Below are positions 33,499 to 42,499 of a stretch of 43,113 bases of DNA, in pieces. Source of the DNA: Gammaproteobacteria bacterium (lineage in GTDB: Bacteria > Pseudomonadota > Gammaproteobacteria > GCA-2400775). The stretch spans positions 1 through 43,113 of the forward strand of contig JAESQP010000037.1 in the NCBI GenBank assembly GCA_016765075.1. The letters run 5' to 3'. The notes under the pieces were generated by a model. It worked only from the letters and a program-made list of their open reading frames with translations, was not told the origin of the DNA and made no database searches. A program made the position numbers and the translations under genes. How positions within the stretch are numbered: the first letter of the stretch is position 1; every line of letters begins with the position of its first letter.

Positions 33499-35388
33499 TT
33501 ATTTGTGTCCAGAGGCAAGCATCTCAAGTCGTCCTGATAAGGGTGGTGACTCCGTTGTATCGATAAGTATGTCAATAAGTGTAGGTTGCAGACGTTTGCT
33601 TAATTGCGTGAGATTGATGTTGTTTAAACCATCGAGTGATGTCACTTTGATTCCATTTGCACCAATTGATTTTGCGTATAAGGCGAAATCTACCGCAGGT
33701 AAGTCGCTACCAATTTCTTCGGCGCCAGCCATTTTCTGGCCATGTTTCACCGTTCCGTAGGCTTGGTCATTTAATACAATGTAAATAACGGCTAGCTCTA
33801 ATTGGACGGCAACGGTGAGTTCGTGCGCGCTCATTAACATAGAGCCATCACCAACAATACATATCACTGATTTTTTAGGGCTCGCCATTGCAACGCCTAT
33901 GGCAGCAGCAATAGACCACGCCATAGACGCAAAGCCCATACCCATATAAAGGTAACTTGAGTTCTCACCACTGGTTTTATAGCACGGGTTGAGATAATGA
34001 ATTGACCATAAAAAACTATTGCCAATATCTGCTAAGAAACACGTGTTATCGGGTGCGCGTCTGGAGAGTTCGTGCATGATTCGCTGTGGTTTAAGTGGTT
34101 CATCGTTATCGAGATACTTAAGTTCGTCTTGCAGCTGAAAATTGCGCGACAGCGGAGTTAATATGCCTGATTTTCTACGCTCTTCATGTCTTTTGTCATG
34201 TATTGAATCGGTGTTTTGTTTTCTTCTGTCTATTCTGCGCCGTTCAAATGGAATGACTTTGTGCTCAGTTTTTTTTGTAGTTTTGCGAGGGCCAATTGGA
34301 AATATATTATTTTTCGGCGTGTTTAGGTATTCAAATATTGATTTGATATTGCCGAGTACGTTGATATTGGCATATTGACTGTGATTGAAATGATCAGGGT
34401 TGGAGCCAATGTATACGGTTTTGTTAGAGCCTGGATCACTGGGTTGCCAGCCGTAGGTAGCTTGTTGGTCTAGCATGCAACCAATGACGACAATAAGGTC
34501 GGTTGTTTTTGAAGTAAGTAGTTGTATTGCAGAGTTGTGCCCAGCGAGACCACATACACCATAAAAATGGGGGTGATAGGGGTTGATTAGTCCTTTGCCT
34601 TGTGGCGTTGCAACCATTGCTGTGCCACTTTGTTCACAATAAGTCAGTATGCTGCTAATCGCTTCTTTACAACCTTCGCCGATAACAAATACCGGTTGCG
34701 ATGAAGCGTGTAATTCTTCAGCTAAGGCATTGGCCGTTTCAATATCAAAAGCGGTACTTTGGTGAGTAAAAGGTGGGAATAAGCGACGGTTGGGTGGGGT
34801 GGGGTATTTGCTTCTCGCAATATCCAGTGGAATGCTCAAGTGAACGGGTTGTTGATGTTGATAAGCCTTGCTAATAGCAGCAATAAGTTTGCGTTCTAAT
34901 TGATCGGGATGTGAAATCAGGCTGCTATAGGCTGTGCAATGTTTAAAGATGGCGACGGTGTCAATGGCAGTGCAAGAGGACTCTTGAACTGCTTGGTTGC
35001 CAAACTGATTGATTGGAGTTTGACCGGTAATAACAAGTATTGGTGTTCTATCTTGATAGGCTGATGCAACGCCGGTAATCATATTGGTTGCGCCGGGGCC
35101 ACTGGTGGCAATGCAAACGCCCAGTTTGCCGCTTTCTCTGGCATAGCCATCTGCCATAAACACAGCACCAGCTTCGTGCCGTGCAATAATGGCTTGCGGC
35201 CCATTGCTGGCGGCACTGCGTGCCAAGGCATTAAAAATAGGTTCTATTGCACCGCCAGGAAGGCCAAACACGTATTCAACTTCTAACTCCTTTAGATACC
35301 TTAAGATTATATCCCCAGCTTCGTATTGCTCAATTGAAACTGGTGTTGCTTTGTCTAATAACTGACCCATAGGTTGGGATATAGACAC
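33499..35388 (-). CDS. ThDP-dependent acetolactate-synthase-like enzyme
   Basis: A 629-residue ThDP enzyme of the acetolactate synthase family (others do decarboxylation or ligation of 2-oxo acids). The activating Glu72 is in ARHEAGAVFMADGYA, followed by CIATSGPGATNMITG. The central domain has VIGEGCKEA. The ThDP-Mg motif is GDGSMLMSAHEL at about 513 ending with Asn540 in VLNDQAYGTV. A basic insertion at about 365-410 (PFERRRIDRRKQNTD, DKRHEERRKSG) between domains 2 and 3 is unusual. The start is GTG 35388 after a strong AAGGAGG. No small regulatory subunit follows; two citrate-synthase-like genes do. It is thus unlikely to be the housekeeping enzyme of branched-chain amino acid synthesis. 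Confidence 0.8.
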   Translation of the reverse strand: MSISQPMGQLLDKATPVSIEQYEAGDIILRYLKELEVEYVFGLPGGAIEPIFNALARSAASNGPQAIIARHEAGAVFMADGYARESGKLGVCIATSGPGATNMITGVASAYQDRTPILVITGQTPINQFGNQAVQESSCTAIDTVAIFKHCTAYSSLISHPDQLERKLIAAISKAYQHQQPVHLSIPLDIARSKYPTPPNRRLFPPFTHQSTAFDIETANALAEELHASSQPVFVIGEGCKEAISSILTYCEQSGTAMVATPQGKGLINPYHPHFYGVCGLAGHNSAIQLLTSKTTDLIVVIGCMLDQQATYGWQPSDPGSNKTVYIGSNPDHFNHSQYANINVLGNIKSIFEYLNTPKNNIFPIGPRKTTKKTEHKVIPFERRRIDRRKQNTDSIHDKRHEERRKSGILTPLSRNFQLQDELKYLDNDEPLKPQRIMHELSRRAPDNTCFLADIGNSFLWSIHYLNPCYKTSGENSSYLYMGMGFASMAWSIAAAIGVAMASPKKSVICIVGDGSMLMSAHELTVAVQLELAVIYIVLNDQAYGTVKHGQKMAGAEEIGSDLPAVDFALYAKSIGANGIKVTSLDGLNNINLTQLSKRLQPTLIDILIDTTESPPLSGRLEMLASGHK

Positions 35389-35507
35389 GTTGCCTCCTTG
35401 CAAGATTGATATCCTATCAATGATCCTTAGGGGCTAGATTAACGGTTGCTGAATATAGTTTCAACCCTGGGGCCGTGGTGTTGTCGTAGTGAGTTTAATG
35501 GTTCTTG

Positions 35508-37268
35508 CTAAGGGGGAGCCGGTTTGCCGACGGAGAAGCCTTGGATATAGTCAACACCGATGTCGCTAAGCAGATCAATGGCTTGTGTGCTCTCGACGCA
35601 TTCGGCGATGGTTTTATGACCCAGGGCATGAACCATATCGTTCATTGAGCGCACCATTGCCTGGTCGATCTTGTTGTCACAAATATTCTTGATGTAGGAG
35701 CCATCGAGTTTGACGTAGTCGGCAGGCAGGTGTTTTAAGTAGCTGAATGAGCAAAAACCGGTGCCAAAATCATCGAGCGCAAATTGACAGCCGATCGCGC
35801 GCAGGTTTTTGATAACCGTGTGGGTCTGTTCGAGATTGATGAGGCGGCTGGTTTCAGTCAACTCAATAATAACTCGCTGCGGCGCTACCTGAAAATGCTT
35901 GAGTCGTGCTTGAATGAGGCTGTGAAGCTGCGCATCTTCAAAGGCGTGCGCGGATAAATTAATAGCCAGTTGTTGTATTTTGGGTCGTTGGCTAAGTAAT
36001 TGAATGGCATTATTAATGACCCAACGATCAACATCTATGATGGCGCCCGAACGTTCGAGGGCATGGATAAAGCGTTCGGGTTCGATGACCTCGCCACTAT
36101 CGGCGTCGATAAGCCTTAACAGTGCTTCATAGTGGTTAATTTGTTGGCTATCAATCGCGCGGATAGGTTGCAAGTAGAGTCGTAAGCGGTTTTGTTCGAT
36201 TGCCTCGTGGATGCGGTGATTCCAGTCGCAACCATGAGAGTGGTGGGAATCGTCATCATCTTGGTTGAAGAGATGACTGCGATTACGCCCGAGTTTTTTT
36301 GCTATGGCGGTGGCTTTAACGGCATCAGCAATGTATTCGGTAGCGCTAGTGCTAATATTATCGATAAGACGAATACCAATATTGCCGCTGACGATAAAAC
36401 TGAAAGGTTCTCGGCTGTAGCGATAACTAGACAGTCGTTTTAAAATTTTATCGGCAACACCGTTGGTTTCGGTTGGGTTACTGTTAGGTAAGAATAAGGC
36501 GAATTCGTAGCCACCCATGCGACACAGCAAGTCATTTGGCTTGAGGCAGGAAGAGAGCAGATCTGCAATGTCTTTCAGCACGATGTCACTGTCACTGTGG
36601 CTGAGGGCTTGGTTGATAAGGTTAAGGTTGCGTAGTTCAAGGTAAAGCAGGCCGTGTTGATCTGTTTGTGTTGTCAACGTATGGATGTGACTTTGCAGAT
36701 CAAGCTCCAAATAATGCCGATTGTAGGCTCCAGTAACGGCATCGTGCACAGTCGTGGTGTTGGCTAAATGGTTGTTGAGTTGGTGTTTGTCTATGCCGGT
36801 GATATAACCGAATAGTGCTTTGCCATTTTGCGTTGGTTTGCTATCGAGTGACAGGGCGATCCATAAGCTGTGTCCTGCTTTATGCAGTAATCGTATTTCA
36901 CCGTTTACGCTGTCATCATCCGCCTCATGCATGCGGCGAATCATCGTTTGGCAGAGAGTCACATCATCAGGGTGAATATAGCTGCTAAACGGCTTGCTAA
37001 GTGTTATAGCGCATGAATGACCGGTTAATTTGTTCCAGGCTTGGTTTACATAGCTGAAATTGCCATGCGAATCGAGTTCAAAAATAACGCCACGAATGTT
37101 GTCTAAAATGCGCGATTCTCGGCTATCTTCTACGAAAATAGCACTATTCCCTGATGTTTTTGCCAAAAAACTATCGCTAGCGGTCATAGGTGGGGTCGTA
37201 GTCGTGGTTGCTGTAAGAGGTGACGATATGCCCTGAGAGCCAGGTTTCGCGAAAGTGCAGAGACACAT
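35508..37268 (-). CDS. PAS-GGDEF-EAL protein, probable c-di-GMP phosphodiesterase
   Basis: A 586-residue signalling protein: PAS (about 52-160), GGDEF (about 165-335) and EAL (about 345-586). The GGDEF active site reads GGYEF (252-256), so cyclase activity is unlikely. The EAL domain keeps YEALLRL, AINLSA, ELTET, ALDDFGTGF, VKLDGSYI and AECVES, all the metal and catalytic positions. No membrane helix is seen, so it is cytoplasmic. A start at 37187 (MTASDSF) is equally possible. It is upstream of the ThDP cluster on the same strand with a gap of about 120 bases, so it may have its own promoter. Confidence 0.88.
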   Translation of the reverse strand: MCLCTFAKPGSQGISSPLTATTTTTPPMTASDSFLAKTSGNSAIFVEDSRESRILDNIRGVIFELDSHGNFSYVNQAWNKLTGHSCAITLSKPFSSYIHPDDVTLCQTMIRRMHEADDDSVNGEIRLLHKAGHSLWIALSLDSKPTQNGKALFGYITGIDKHQLNNHLANTTTVHDAVTGAYNRHYLELDLQSHIHTLTTQTDQHGLLYLELRNLNLINQALSHSDSDIVLKDIADLLSSCLKPNDLLCRMGGYEFALFLPNSNPTETNGVADKILKRLSSYRYSREPFSFIVSGNIGIRLIDNISTSATEYIADAVKATAIAKKLGRNRSHLFNQDDDDSHHSHGCDWNHRIHEAIEQNRLRLYLQPIRAIDSQQINHYEALLRLIDADSGEVIEPERFIHALERSGAIIDVDRWVINNAIQLLSQRPKIQQLAINLSAHAFEDAQLHSLIQARLKHFQVAPQRVIIELTETSRLINLEQTHTVIKNLRAIGCQFALDDFGTGFCSFSYLKHLPADYVKLDGSYIKNICDNKIDQAMVRSMNDMVHALGHKTIAECVESTQAIDLLSDIGVDYIQGFSVGKPAPP

Positions 37269-37480
37269 GACTGCGCCTAATAATGGCAGCGCAGAAGGAA
37301 GAGAGCCTGTCTTGATTAAACCTTAGCGTAATACGCTCGGTGCACATTTAATCTACTGATTTTCAAAGCGCGAACAATACCATATATAAGTGAAGTGCGC
37401 AGTTTGTCTTGAGACGCACCAACAGTAGGCACTTTAGGCGATGAAGAGCTTTCTTAAATATTTTGACTCAAGGTTTTTAT

Positions 37481-38755
37481 TCATGGCTTAATCAAAGCTT
37501 GCTTGATAAACGGGCGCAGCTGTACCACTCGTATGGCATTATCTTTTGTCTGTTTTATTTCCATGGAATGTCCTGAAATGAGCACGCTGGTGCCGCGTTC
37601 GGGTATCGATTCTAATGTTTCCAGAATTAAGCCATTAAGCGTTTTTGGGCCATCAGTATTGAGCCCAAGATCCAGCATACGGTTTAACATGCGCAGGGTA
37701 ACACTACCCTCGATAATGTAACTGCCGTCTTTTTGTGCCTGAATTTCAGGGATGGTAGTGTCACGCGCTGTGGTGAATTCGCCAACGATCTCTTCAAGAA
37801 TATCTTCCAGTGTGACCAAGCCTTGAATGTCGCCATATTCATCTACTACCAAACCGATACGGCGTTTTTCGCGTTGGAAATTAAGCAGTTGAGTGTTAAG
37901 CGGCGTTGCTTCAGGGACGAAGTAAGGGGGTCGTATGGCGGCTTCAAATACGTCACGATCTGACTCAGAATCTAACATCGTTAGTAGGTTGCGTGCATGG
38001 ATATAGCCAATGACATTCTCGATCGAGTCTCGATAAACTGGCATGCGTGTGTGCTCGGCATGTTTTAGGTCGGCAATAATCTCTTTCCAACTATCATGGA
38101 GGTCGATACCAACAATTTCGTTGCGTGGCACCATGATGTCATTGACGTTGACCTTTTCCAGGTCAAGTATATTAATGAGCATTTTCTTATGGCGTTGAGG
38201 AATCATCGCTGCGGCTTCGTTGACAACGGTACGCAGCTCGTCACTATTAAGGTTTTCTTGTTGACGTGAATTTGCTGAGACACCAAAGAGAGACAATATG
38301 CCATTGGCAATAGTGTTAATTATCCACACTACGGGGTAAGTGATTTTCAATAAAGGTTTGATTACAAATGCAGCAGGAAAGGCGATTTTTTCAGGGTGTA
38401 AAATAGCCAGTGTCTTGGGTGTTAGTTCTGCAAAGATCAGCACTACGATAGTAAGCGCCACTGTTGCCAGCAATACAGCCCCTTCACCATAGAGTCGAAC
38501 AACGATTACCGTTGCAATAGATGCAGCGGTAAAATTAACCAGGTTGTTGCCGAGCAGAATAAAGCCGATCAGGCGGTCGGGGCGCTCAAGTAATTCGGCA
38601 GTGCGGCGTGCGCCTTTTATTTTTGCGTTGCTCAAATGGCGTAGGCGATAACGGTTAAGGCTCATCATTGCAGTCTCAGACCCGGAAAAGCAGGCAGAGA
38701 GGATAATAAGTACGACAAGAATGATGGACAATGTATCGATCGATAGCTCATTCAT
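37481..38755 (-). CDS. corB: CNNM/CorB-family transport protein with CBS domains
   Basis: A 424-residue member of the HlyC/CorC family; CorB proteins are linked to Mg2+ and Co2+ export. DUF21 membrane domain (about 1-170) with SACFSGSETAMMSLNRYRL, LLGNNLVNF and FAELTPKTLAI; two CBS domains (about 205-330) with DIMVPRNEIVGIDL and HTRMPVYRDSI; C-terminal CorC domain with GLVTLEDILEEIVGEF and a hydrophobic strand. In E. coli the homologue (yfjD) lies beside ypjD and ffh, as here. The 5' end is 21 bases from the palindromic element at 38776. Confidence 0.9.
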   Translation of the reverse strand: MNELSIDTLSIILVVLIILSACFSGSETAMMSLNRYRLRHLSNAKIKGARRTAELLERPDRLIGFILLGNNLVNFTAASIATVIVVRLYGEGAVLLATVALTIVVLIFAELTPKTLAILHPEKIAFPAAFVIKPLLKITYPVVWIINTIANGILSLFGVSANSRQQENLNSDELRTVVNEAAAMIPQRHKKMLINILDLEKVNVNDIMVPRNEIVGIDLHDSWKEIIADLKHAEHTRMPVYRDSIENVIGYIHARNLLTMLDSESDRDVFEAAIRPPYFVPEATPLNTQLLNFQREKRRIGLVVDEYGDIQGLVTLEDILEEIVGEFTTARDTTIPEIQAQKDGSYIIEGSVTLRMLNRMLDLGLNTDGPKTLNGLILETLESIPERGTSVLISGHSMEIKQTKDNAIRVVQLRPFIKQALIKP

Positions 38756-38775
38756 GTGCAGGGTTTTCGGTTATT

Positions 38776-38983
38776 ACTAGGGAGCCTTTGATTAATTCTG
38801 GGACAGCGAGATTGTGACTGAAATTTTTCAGGCCGAGACGCGAATCGCACCCCAAGAGTACTTCCTCAGGAATGCTAACGCATCCCTGAGGAAGTACTCT
38901 TGGGGTGGCAAGATTAGCAACGAAGAGCTGGAAAATTTTAGGTGCAAGATCGTGTTCCATGAATTAATCAGAGGCTCCTTAGT
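38776..38983. repeat. 208-base palindromic element, GGAGCCTCTGATTAATTC family
   Basis: Ends ACTAGGGAGCCTTTGATTAA and the complement of ACTAAGGAGCCTCTGATTAA. The P1 palindrome CACCCCAAGAGTACTTCCTC, 23-base perfect arms at 38848-38870 and 38885-38907, forms the centre, with ATGC-TAAC-GCAT at the tip. The sequences between core and ends (GAAATTTTTCAG and CTGGAAAATTTTAG) also match inversely, so the whole unit can form one long imperfect hairpin. It is the most complete member in the window. Short open frames through it are incidental. The gap 38984-39069 shows no gene. Confidence 0.9.
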
Positions 38984-39069
38984 TTCATATGTTGGCGCAA
39001 TGCTACGGTGGTGAGAGTGTAGCGGCCAGGGACGGTATAGGGGATAGCATAGACTTATTCAGTGGTTTG

Positions 39070-39900
39070 CTAGCGGCCGAGCACAAGTTCTTGTACTAAT
39101 TTGCTGCCAATATAGGCAAGCAGTAGTGCGACAAAGCCGACTAAGGTCCAGCGAATAGCGATACGGCCACGCCAACCATATTGCCAACGCCCCCACAGCA
39201 AAATAGCGAAAACCAACCAGGCAATAATGGCGAATACAGTTTTATGCACTTTGTCTTGGGCAAACATATCGTCCAGACTGACAAAGCCACTGAATAAGGA
39301 GACGCTGAGAAAAGCAATGCCCACAGTAATCATTTGAAATAAGAGAGATTCCATGGTCTCCAGTGGTGGTAGAGCGCGGACAAAACCGCCGGGGTGACGG
39401 TTGTGCAGATGTTTATGCTGTATAGCGACTAAAATCGCTTGCACTGAGGCCAAGCTTAAGACTGCATAAGCCAGTAATGAGGTGAGTATATGGATACCGA
39501 GTCCCAACGCCATATCACTGCTGATGACATGGTCAGAGGGCAGAAATATTTCCAAAGCTAACGCAAGTGCTGCCAGCGGTAATAAGACGATACCGATATT
39601 TTCGACAGGGCTTTTGATGGAGGCGAGGAGTAACAGTAACGCGATAAACCACAATAGCAATGAAATGGCATTAAAAAAGCCAAGGTTAAGGCCAGCATCA
39701 GTAACAAGTAAGTGATACAGCACAATACCGTGCAACAGCACAGCTATTAAGCCAAGACCCAGTAGCGAGGCCTTGTATTTGGCGGCGGGTTTGGCAGCGG
39801 TAATAGCAGCGCCTTTTACCAAGCGTGCGCCCAAGAGCCCACCTGATGCCAGGTAGAGTACGATTGCAACGATACTGATAACCGTAAGATAGGCGTTCAT
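39070..39900 (-). CDS. ypjD: Cytochrome c assembly-family inner membrane protein YpjD
   Basis: A 276-residue protein with about eight membrane helices, homologous to CcsA/CcmC-type haem-handling proteins. Seen are ALGLGIHILTSLLAYAVLSL, SVQAILVAIQHKHLHNRHPG and a C-terminal helix ending IGSKLVQELVLGR. The family's tryptophan-rich WWD motif is not evident, and in E. coli YpjD is of uncertain function, linked with CorB-type proteins. Its position next to corB and near ffh matches the E. coli order ffh-ypjD-yfjD. Confidence 0.85.
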   Translation of the reverse strand: MNAYLTVISIVAIVLYLASGGLLGARLVKGAAITAAKPAAKYKASLLGLGLIAVLLHGIVLYHLLVTDAGLNLGFFNAISLLLWFIALLLLLASIKSPVENIGIVLLPLAALALALEIFLPSDHVISSDMALGLGIHILTSLLAYAVLSLASVQAILVAIQHKHLHNRHPGGFVRALPPLETMESLLFQMITVGIAFLSVSLFSGFVSLDDMFAQDKVHKTVFAIIAWLVFAILLWGRWQYGWRGRIAIRWTLVGFVALLLAYIGSKLVQELVLGR

Positions 39901-39960
39901 AGATGAAGGTCGAACGAAAGTTCGGGAGGCTCTGAATAAGTCTGGTTGAATTTAGGCTGA

Positions 39961-40048
39961 GATAAAATCGTTGCAATGGGTGTCGAAGTGAGCGGCAATA
40001 GTGGTTCTATTGTTGCGATCTTCGACGCCCATTGGGGCGATTTTAGCC
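39961..40048. repeat. Long near-perfect hairpin between ypjD and the hydrolase
   Basis: GATAAAATCG-TTG-CAATGGGTGTCGAAG pairs with CTTCGACGCCCATTG-GGG-CGATTTTAGC, and inside it GCAATAG pairs with CTATTG. The total stem is about 30 bp, with small mismatches. It lies in the leader of ypjD and upstream of the divergent hydrolase, within the 383-base gap 39901-40283. It could be a structured leader, a small RNA or another palindromic element. The rest of the gap (40049-40283) shows nothing clear. Confidence 0.7.
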
Positions 40049-40283
40049 AGCGTAAAACAATCATGACTTGTTCAGAGCTTCCCTTACAGTCCATAGGGGT
40101 TCTATTCTAGCGAGAGATGGTTGAGTTGAGTAGCGCTATTACGCGTTATTGTGTAATTAATAGAGAGAAACGGAATTTATTGGCATATTTGTTAAAGAAT
40201 GCTCAATTTTGGATAAATTTTTGCAAGTCAGGCTATTTTTTGCCGCTAGCACTGACAACAGTGGATCAAGCTATGAGGGACGT

Positions 40284-41048
40284 ATGAAGCTGCGGGTATT
40301 AGGTTGCAGCGGAGGTATTGGGGATGCTCGGCGAACAACATCGTTGGCATTGGATCAGGACATACTGATTGATGCTGGCAGTGGTGTTGGTAATCTTTCG
40401 CTTGTCGAAATGGCTGAGATTCACCATATTTTCATTACCCATTCACATCTTGATCACATCGCGTTTATCCCGCTGTTACTTGACAGTATTTTTGATGCTA
40501 TCACCACGCCAATTATTATTTATGGCCAGGCTGAAACATTAGCTGCATTGCGCGTACATATTTTTAATAATGTGATATGGCCTGATTTTTCGGTTTTGCC
40601 AACCGTAGACAAGCCTGTATTTCGCTATCAAGAAATGACGATCGGTGAGGTGATTGAGTTAAATGGCCGCCGTATTAGTATGTTGCCAGTACAACATACA
40701 GTACCGGCTGTGGGTTATTACGTCGAGTCTGATAGCGGCGCTTTTGCCTTCAGTGGCGATACTAGCGTCAACGACTGCTTGTGGCGTGCACTCAATGATC
40801 GGCAGCGCCTGGATTTCATTATTATTGAAGCTGCATTTGAAGACAAAGATGCGCAGCTTGGTAAGCTGGCAAAGCACTATACACCACAGGTTTTAGCAAA
40901 AGACCTAAAAAAACTTCACCATCACCCCAAAGTGTACATCACGCATAATAAGCCTGGAGCAGAAGAGAGAATAGCCGCAGAGTGTCGACAACACATTGGC
41001 GGTTATGAACTACATTTTCTCTGCGGTGGCGAAACCATCGCGCTATAA
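40284..41048 (+). CDS. MBL-fold hydrolase, cyclic-nucleotide phosphodiesterase-like
   Basis: A 254-residue metallo-beta-lactamase-fold protein starting MKLRVLGCSGGIGDARRTTS. The metal motif is THSHLDHIAFIPLL (HxHxDH), with further ligands likely at His in VQHTVPAVG, Asp in FSGDTSVND and a late His (YITHNKPG). The N-terminal GCSGG and the helix after HSHLDH match class II 3',5'-cyclic nucleotide phosphodiesterases. It may instead act on another phosphodiester. ATG 40284 has GAGGGA upstream; the frame extends to TTG 40209 without support. It lies 101 bases before ffh. Confidence 0.75.
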   Translation: MKLRVLGCSGGIGDARRTTSLALDQDILIDAGSGVGNLSLVEMAEIHHIFITHSHLDHIAFIPLLLDSIFDAITTPIIIYGQAETLAALRVHIFNNVIWPDFSVLPTVDKPVFRYQEMTIGEVIELNGRRISMLPVQHTVPAVGYYVESDSGAFAFSGDTSVNDCLWRALNDRQRLDFIIIEAAFEDKDAQLGKLAKHYTPQVLAKDLKKLHHHPKVYITHNKPGAEERIAAECRQHIGGYELHFLCGGETIAL

Positions 41049-41065
41049 TCACCCAAGGACACTTC

Positions 41066-41088
41066 ATATTAATGAGGTTCCTTAATCA
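41066..41088. repeat. Degenerate end of the GGAGCCTCTGATT family
   Basis: The minus strand reads TTAAGGAACCTCATTAATA, close to TTAAGGAGCCTCTGATTAA of the repeats at 17351 and 38776. No partner arm is seen before ffh. It may be a solo remnant; chance similarity is not excluded. Confidence 0.4.
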
Positions 41089-41149
41089 CGAATTTCTTTT
41101 ATTATTTTTTTGGCAGACAGTGTCTGCATTCTATCAAAAGTGATTGCTT

Positions 41150-42496
41150 ATGCTTGAAGTATTAACCGAGCGACTAGGGCGCACCATTCGGAATGTTCGC
41201 GGTCAAGGTCGTCTTAGCGACAGCAACATTAAAGATACATTGCGCGAAGTGCGCATGGCCCTCTTGGAAGCCGATGTTGCCTTGCCGGTCGTTAAAGGGT
41301 TTATTGATAGAGTACGTGATGCAGCGCAGGGCGAGGCGGTACTTAAAAGCCTGACACCGGGCCAAGCCTTTGTCAAAATCGTCAATGATGAATTGGTTCA
41401 CCTAATGGGTGAGGCCAATGTGCCGTTATCGCTGAACACACAGCCACCGGCAGTGATTTTAATGGCAGGTTTGCAAGGCGCAGGGAAAACTACTAGCGCT
41501 GCCAAGTTGGCGTTACATCTTAAACAAGATAAAAAATCAGTGATGATGGTGAGTTGTGACGTTTATCGTCCCGCAGCCATACAACAATTGGAGATACTTG
41601 CCAAAGAAACTGATGTAGCATTTTTTGCTAGTACGGTTGATCAAAAGCCCGTTGATATTGCCGCCGCTGCTATTGCGCATGCACGGCGTCAGGCGATTGA
41701 TGTGGTGATTGTTGATACTGCTGGTCGTTTGCATATCGATGAAGCCATGATGGCTGAAATCAAGGCGCTGCATGCCACACTTGAGCCGATTGAAACCTTG
41801 TTCGTTGTCGATAGCATGACCGGTCAAGATGCGGCCAATACTGCCAAAGCCTTTGCCGATGCGCTGCCACTAACGGGTGTTATCTTAACAAAAATGGATG
41901 GTGATGCACGCGGTGGTGCCGCTTTATCTGTGCGCCAGATCGTTGGCAAACCGATTAAGTTTCTTGGTATGGGCGAAAAAATTGCTGCCTTGCAGCCGTT
42001 CCACCCTGAACGCATGGCATCGCGTATTCTTGGCATGGGTGATGTGCTAAGTCTGGTAGAAGAAGCGCAGCGCAACGTTGATCACGATAAAGCGCAAAAA
42101 TTAGCCAACAAGCTGAAAAAAGGCAAGCGATTTGATCTTGAAGATTTTCGCGATCAATTAAAGCAAATGCAGAGCATGGGGGGCGTTGCTAGCCTGATGG
42201 ATAAACTGCCGGGAATGGGTAATGTTTCGCCACAAATGAAAGAGCAGGTAAACGATAAAGAGTTTCTAAAAATGCAAGCGATGATCAATTCCATGACGCC
42301 GCATGAGCGACGACTGCCAGCAGTCATTAAAGGCTCAAGACGCCGCCGCATTGCACTGGGTTCGGGTACGCAGGTGCAAGATGTTAATCGTTTGCTCAAA
42401 CAATTCACTCAGATGCAAAGAATGATGAAGCAATTTAAAAAAGGTGGCATGTCAAAAATGCTCAAACGTATGATGCCTGGTATGCGCTTAGGTTAA
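41150..42496 (+). CDS. ffh: Signal recognition particle protein Ffh
   Basis: A 448-residue SRP54 GTPase that binds signal sequences with 4.5S RNA and docks with FtsY at the membrane. N domain about 1-90 (RLSDSNIKDTLREVRMALLE); G domain with GLQGAGKTTSAAKLA, VDTAGRLHIDEAMM and TKMDGDARGGAALS; the methionine-rich M domain with SMTPHERRLP, a basic SRRRRIALGSG RNA-binding loop and repeated Met near the end (MQRMMKQFKKGGMSKMLKRM). ATG 41150 is preferred to TTG 41144. The usual downstream neighbour rpsP is absent; a repeat element and a TetR gene follow instead. Confidence 0.97.
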   Translation: MLEVLTERLGRTIRNVRGQGRLSDSNIKDTLREVRMALLEADVALPVVKGFIDRVRDAAQGEAVLKSLTPGQAFVKIVNDELVHLMGEANVPLSLNTQPPAVILMAGLQGAGKTTSAAKLALHLKQDKKSVMMVSCDVYRPAAIQQLEILAKETDVAFFASTVDQKPVDIAAAAIAHARRQAIDVVIVDTAGRLHIDEAMMAEIKALHATLEPIETLFVVDSMTGQDAANTAKAFADALPLTGVILTKMDGDARGGAALSVRQIVGKPIKFLGMGEKIAALQPFHPERMASRILGMGDVLSLVEEAQRNVDHDKAQKLANKLKKGKRFDLEDFRDQLKQMQSMGGVASLMDKLPGMGNVSPQMKEQVNDKEFLKMQAMINSMTPHERRLPAVIKGSRRRRIALGSGTQVQDVNRLLKQFTQMQRMMKQFKKGGMSKMLKRMMPGMRLG

Positions 42497-42499
42497 ACC

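Noticed and set aside
17351-38983. CRISPR array
   Set aside because: The repeats are isolated, inverted and unevenly spaced; there are no regular spacers and no cas genes.
38748-39014. Overlapping open frames on both strands before corB
   Set aside because: Both are translations of the long palindrome at 38776-38983.
39897-40094. 65-residue leftward open frame upstream of ypjD
   Set aside because: It is created by the long hairpin at 39961-40048; no family features.
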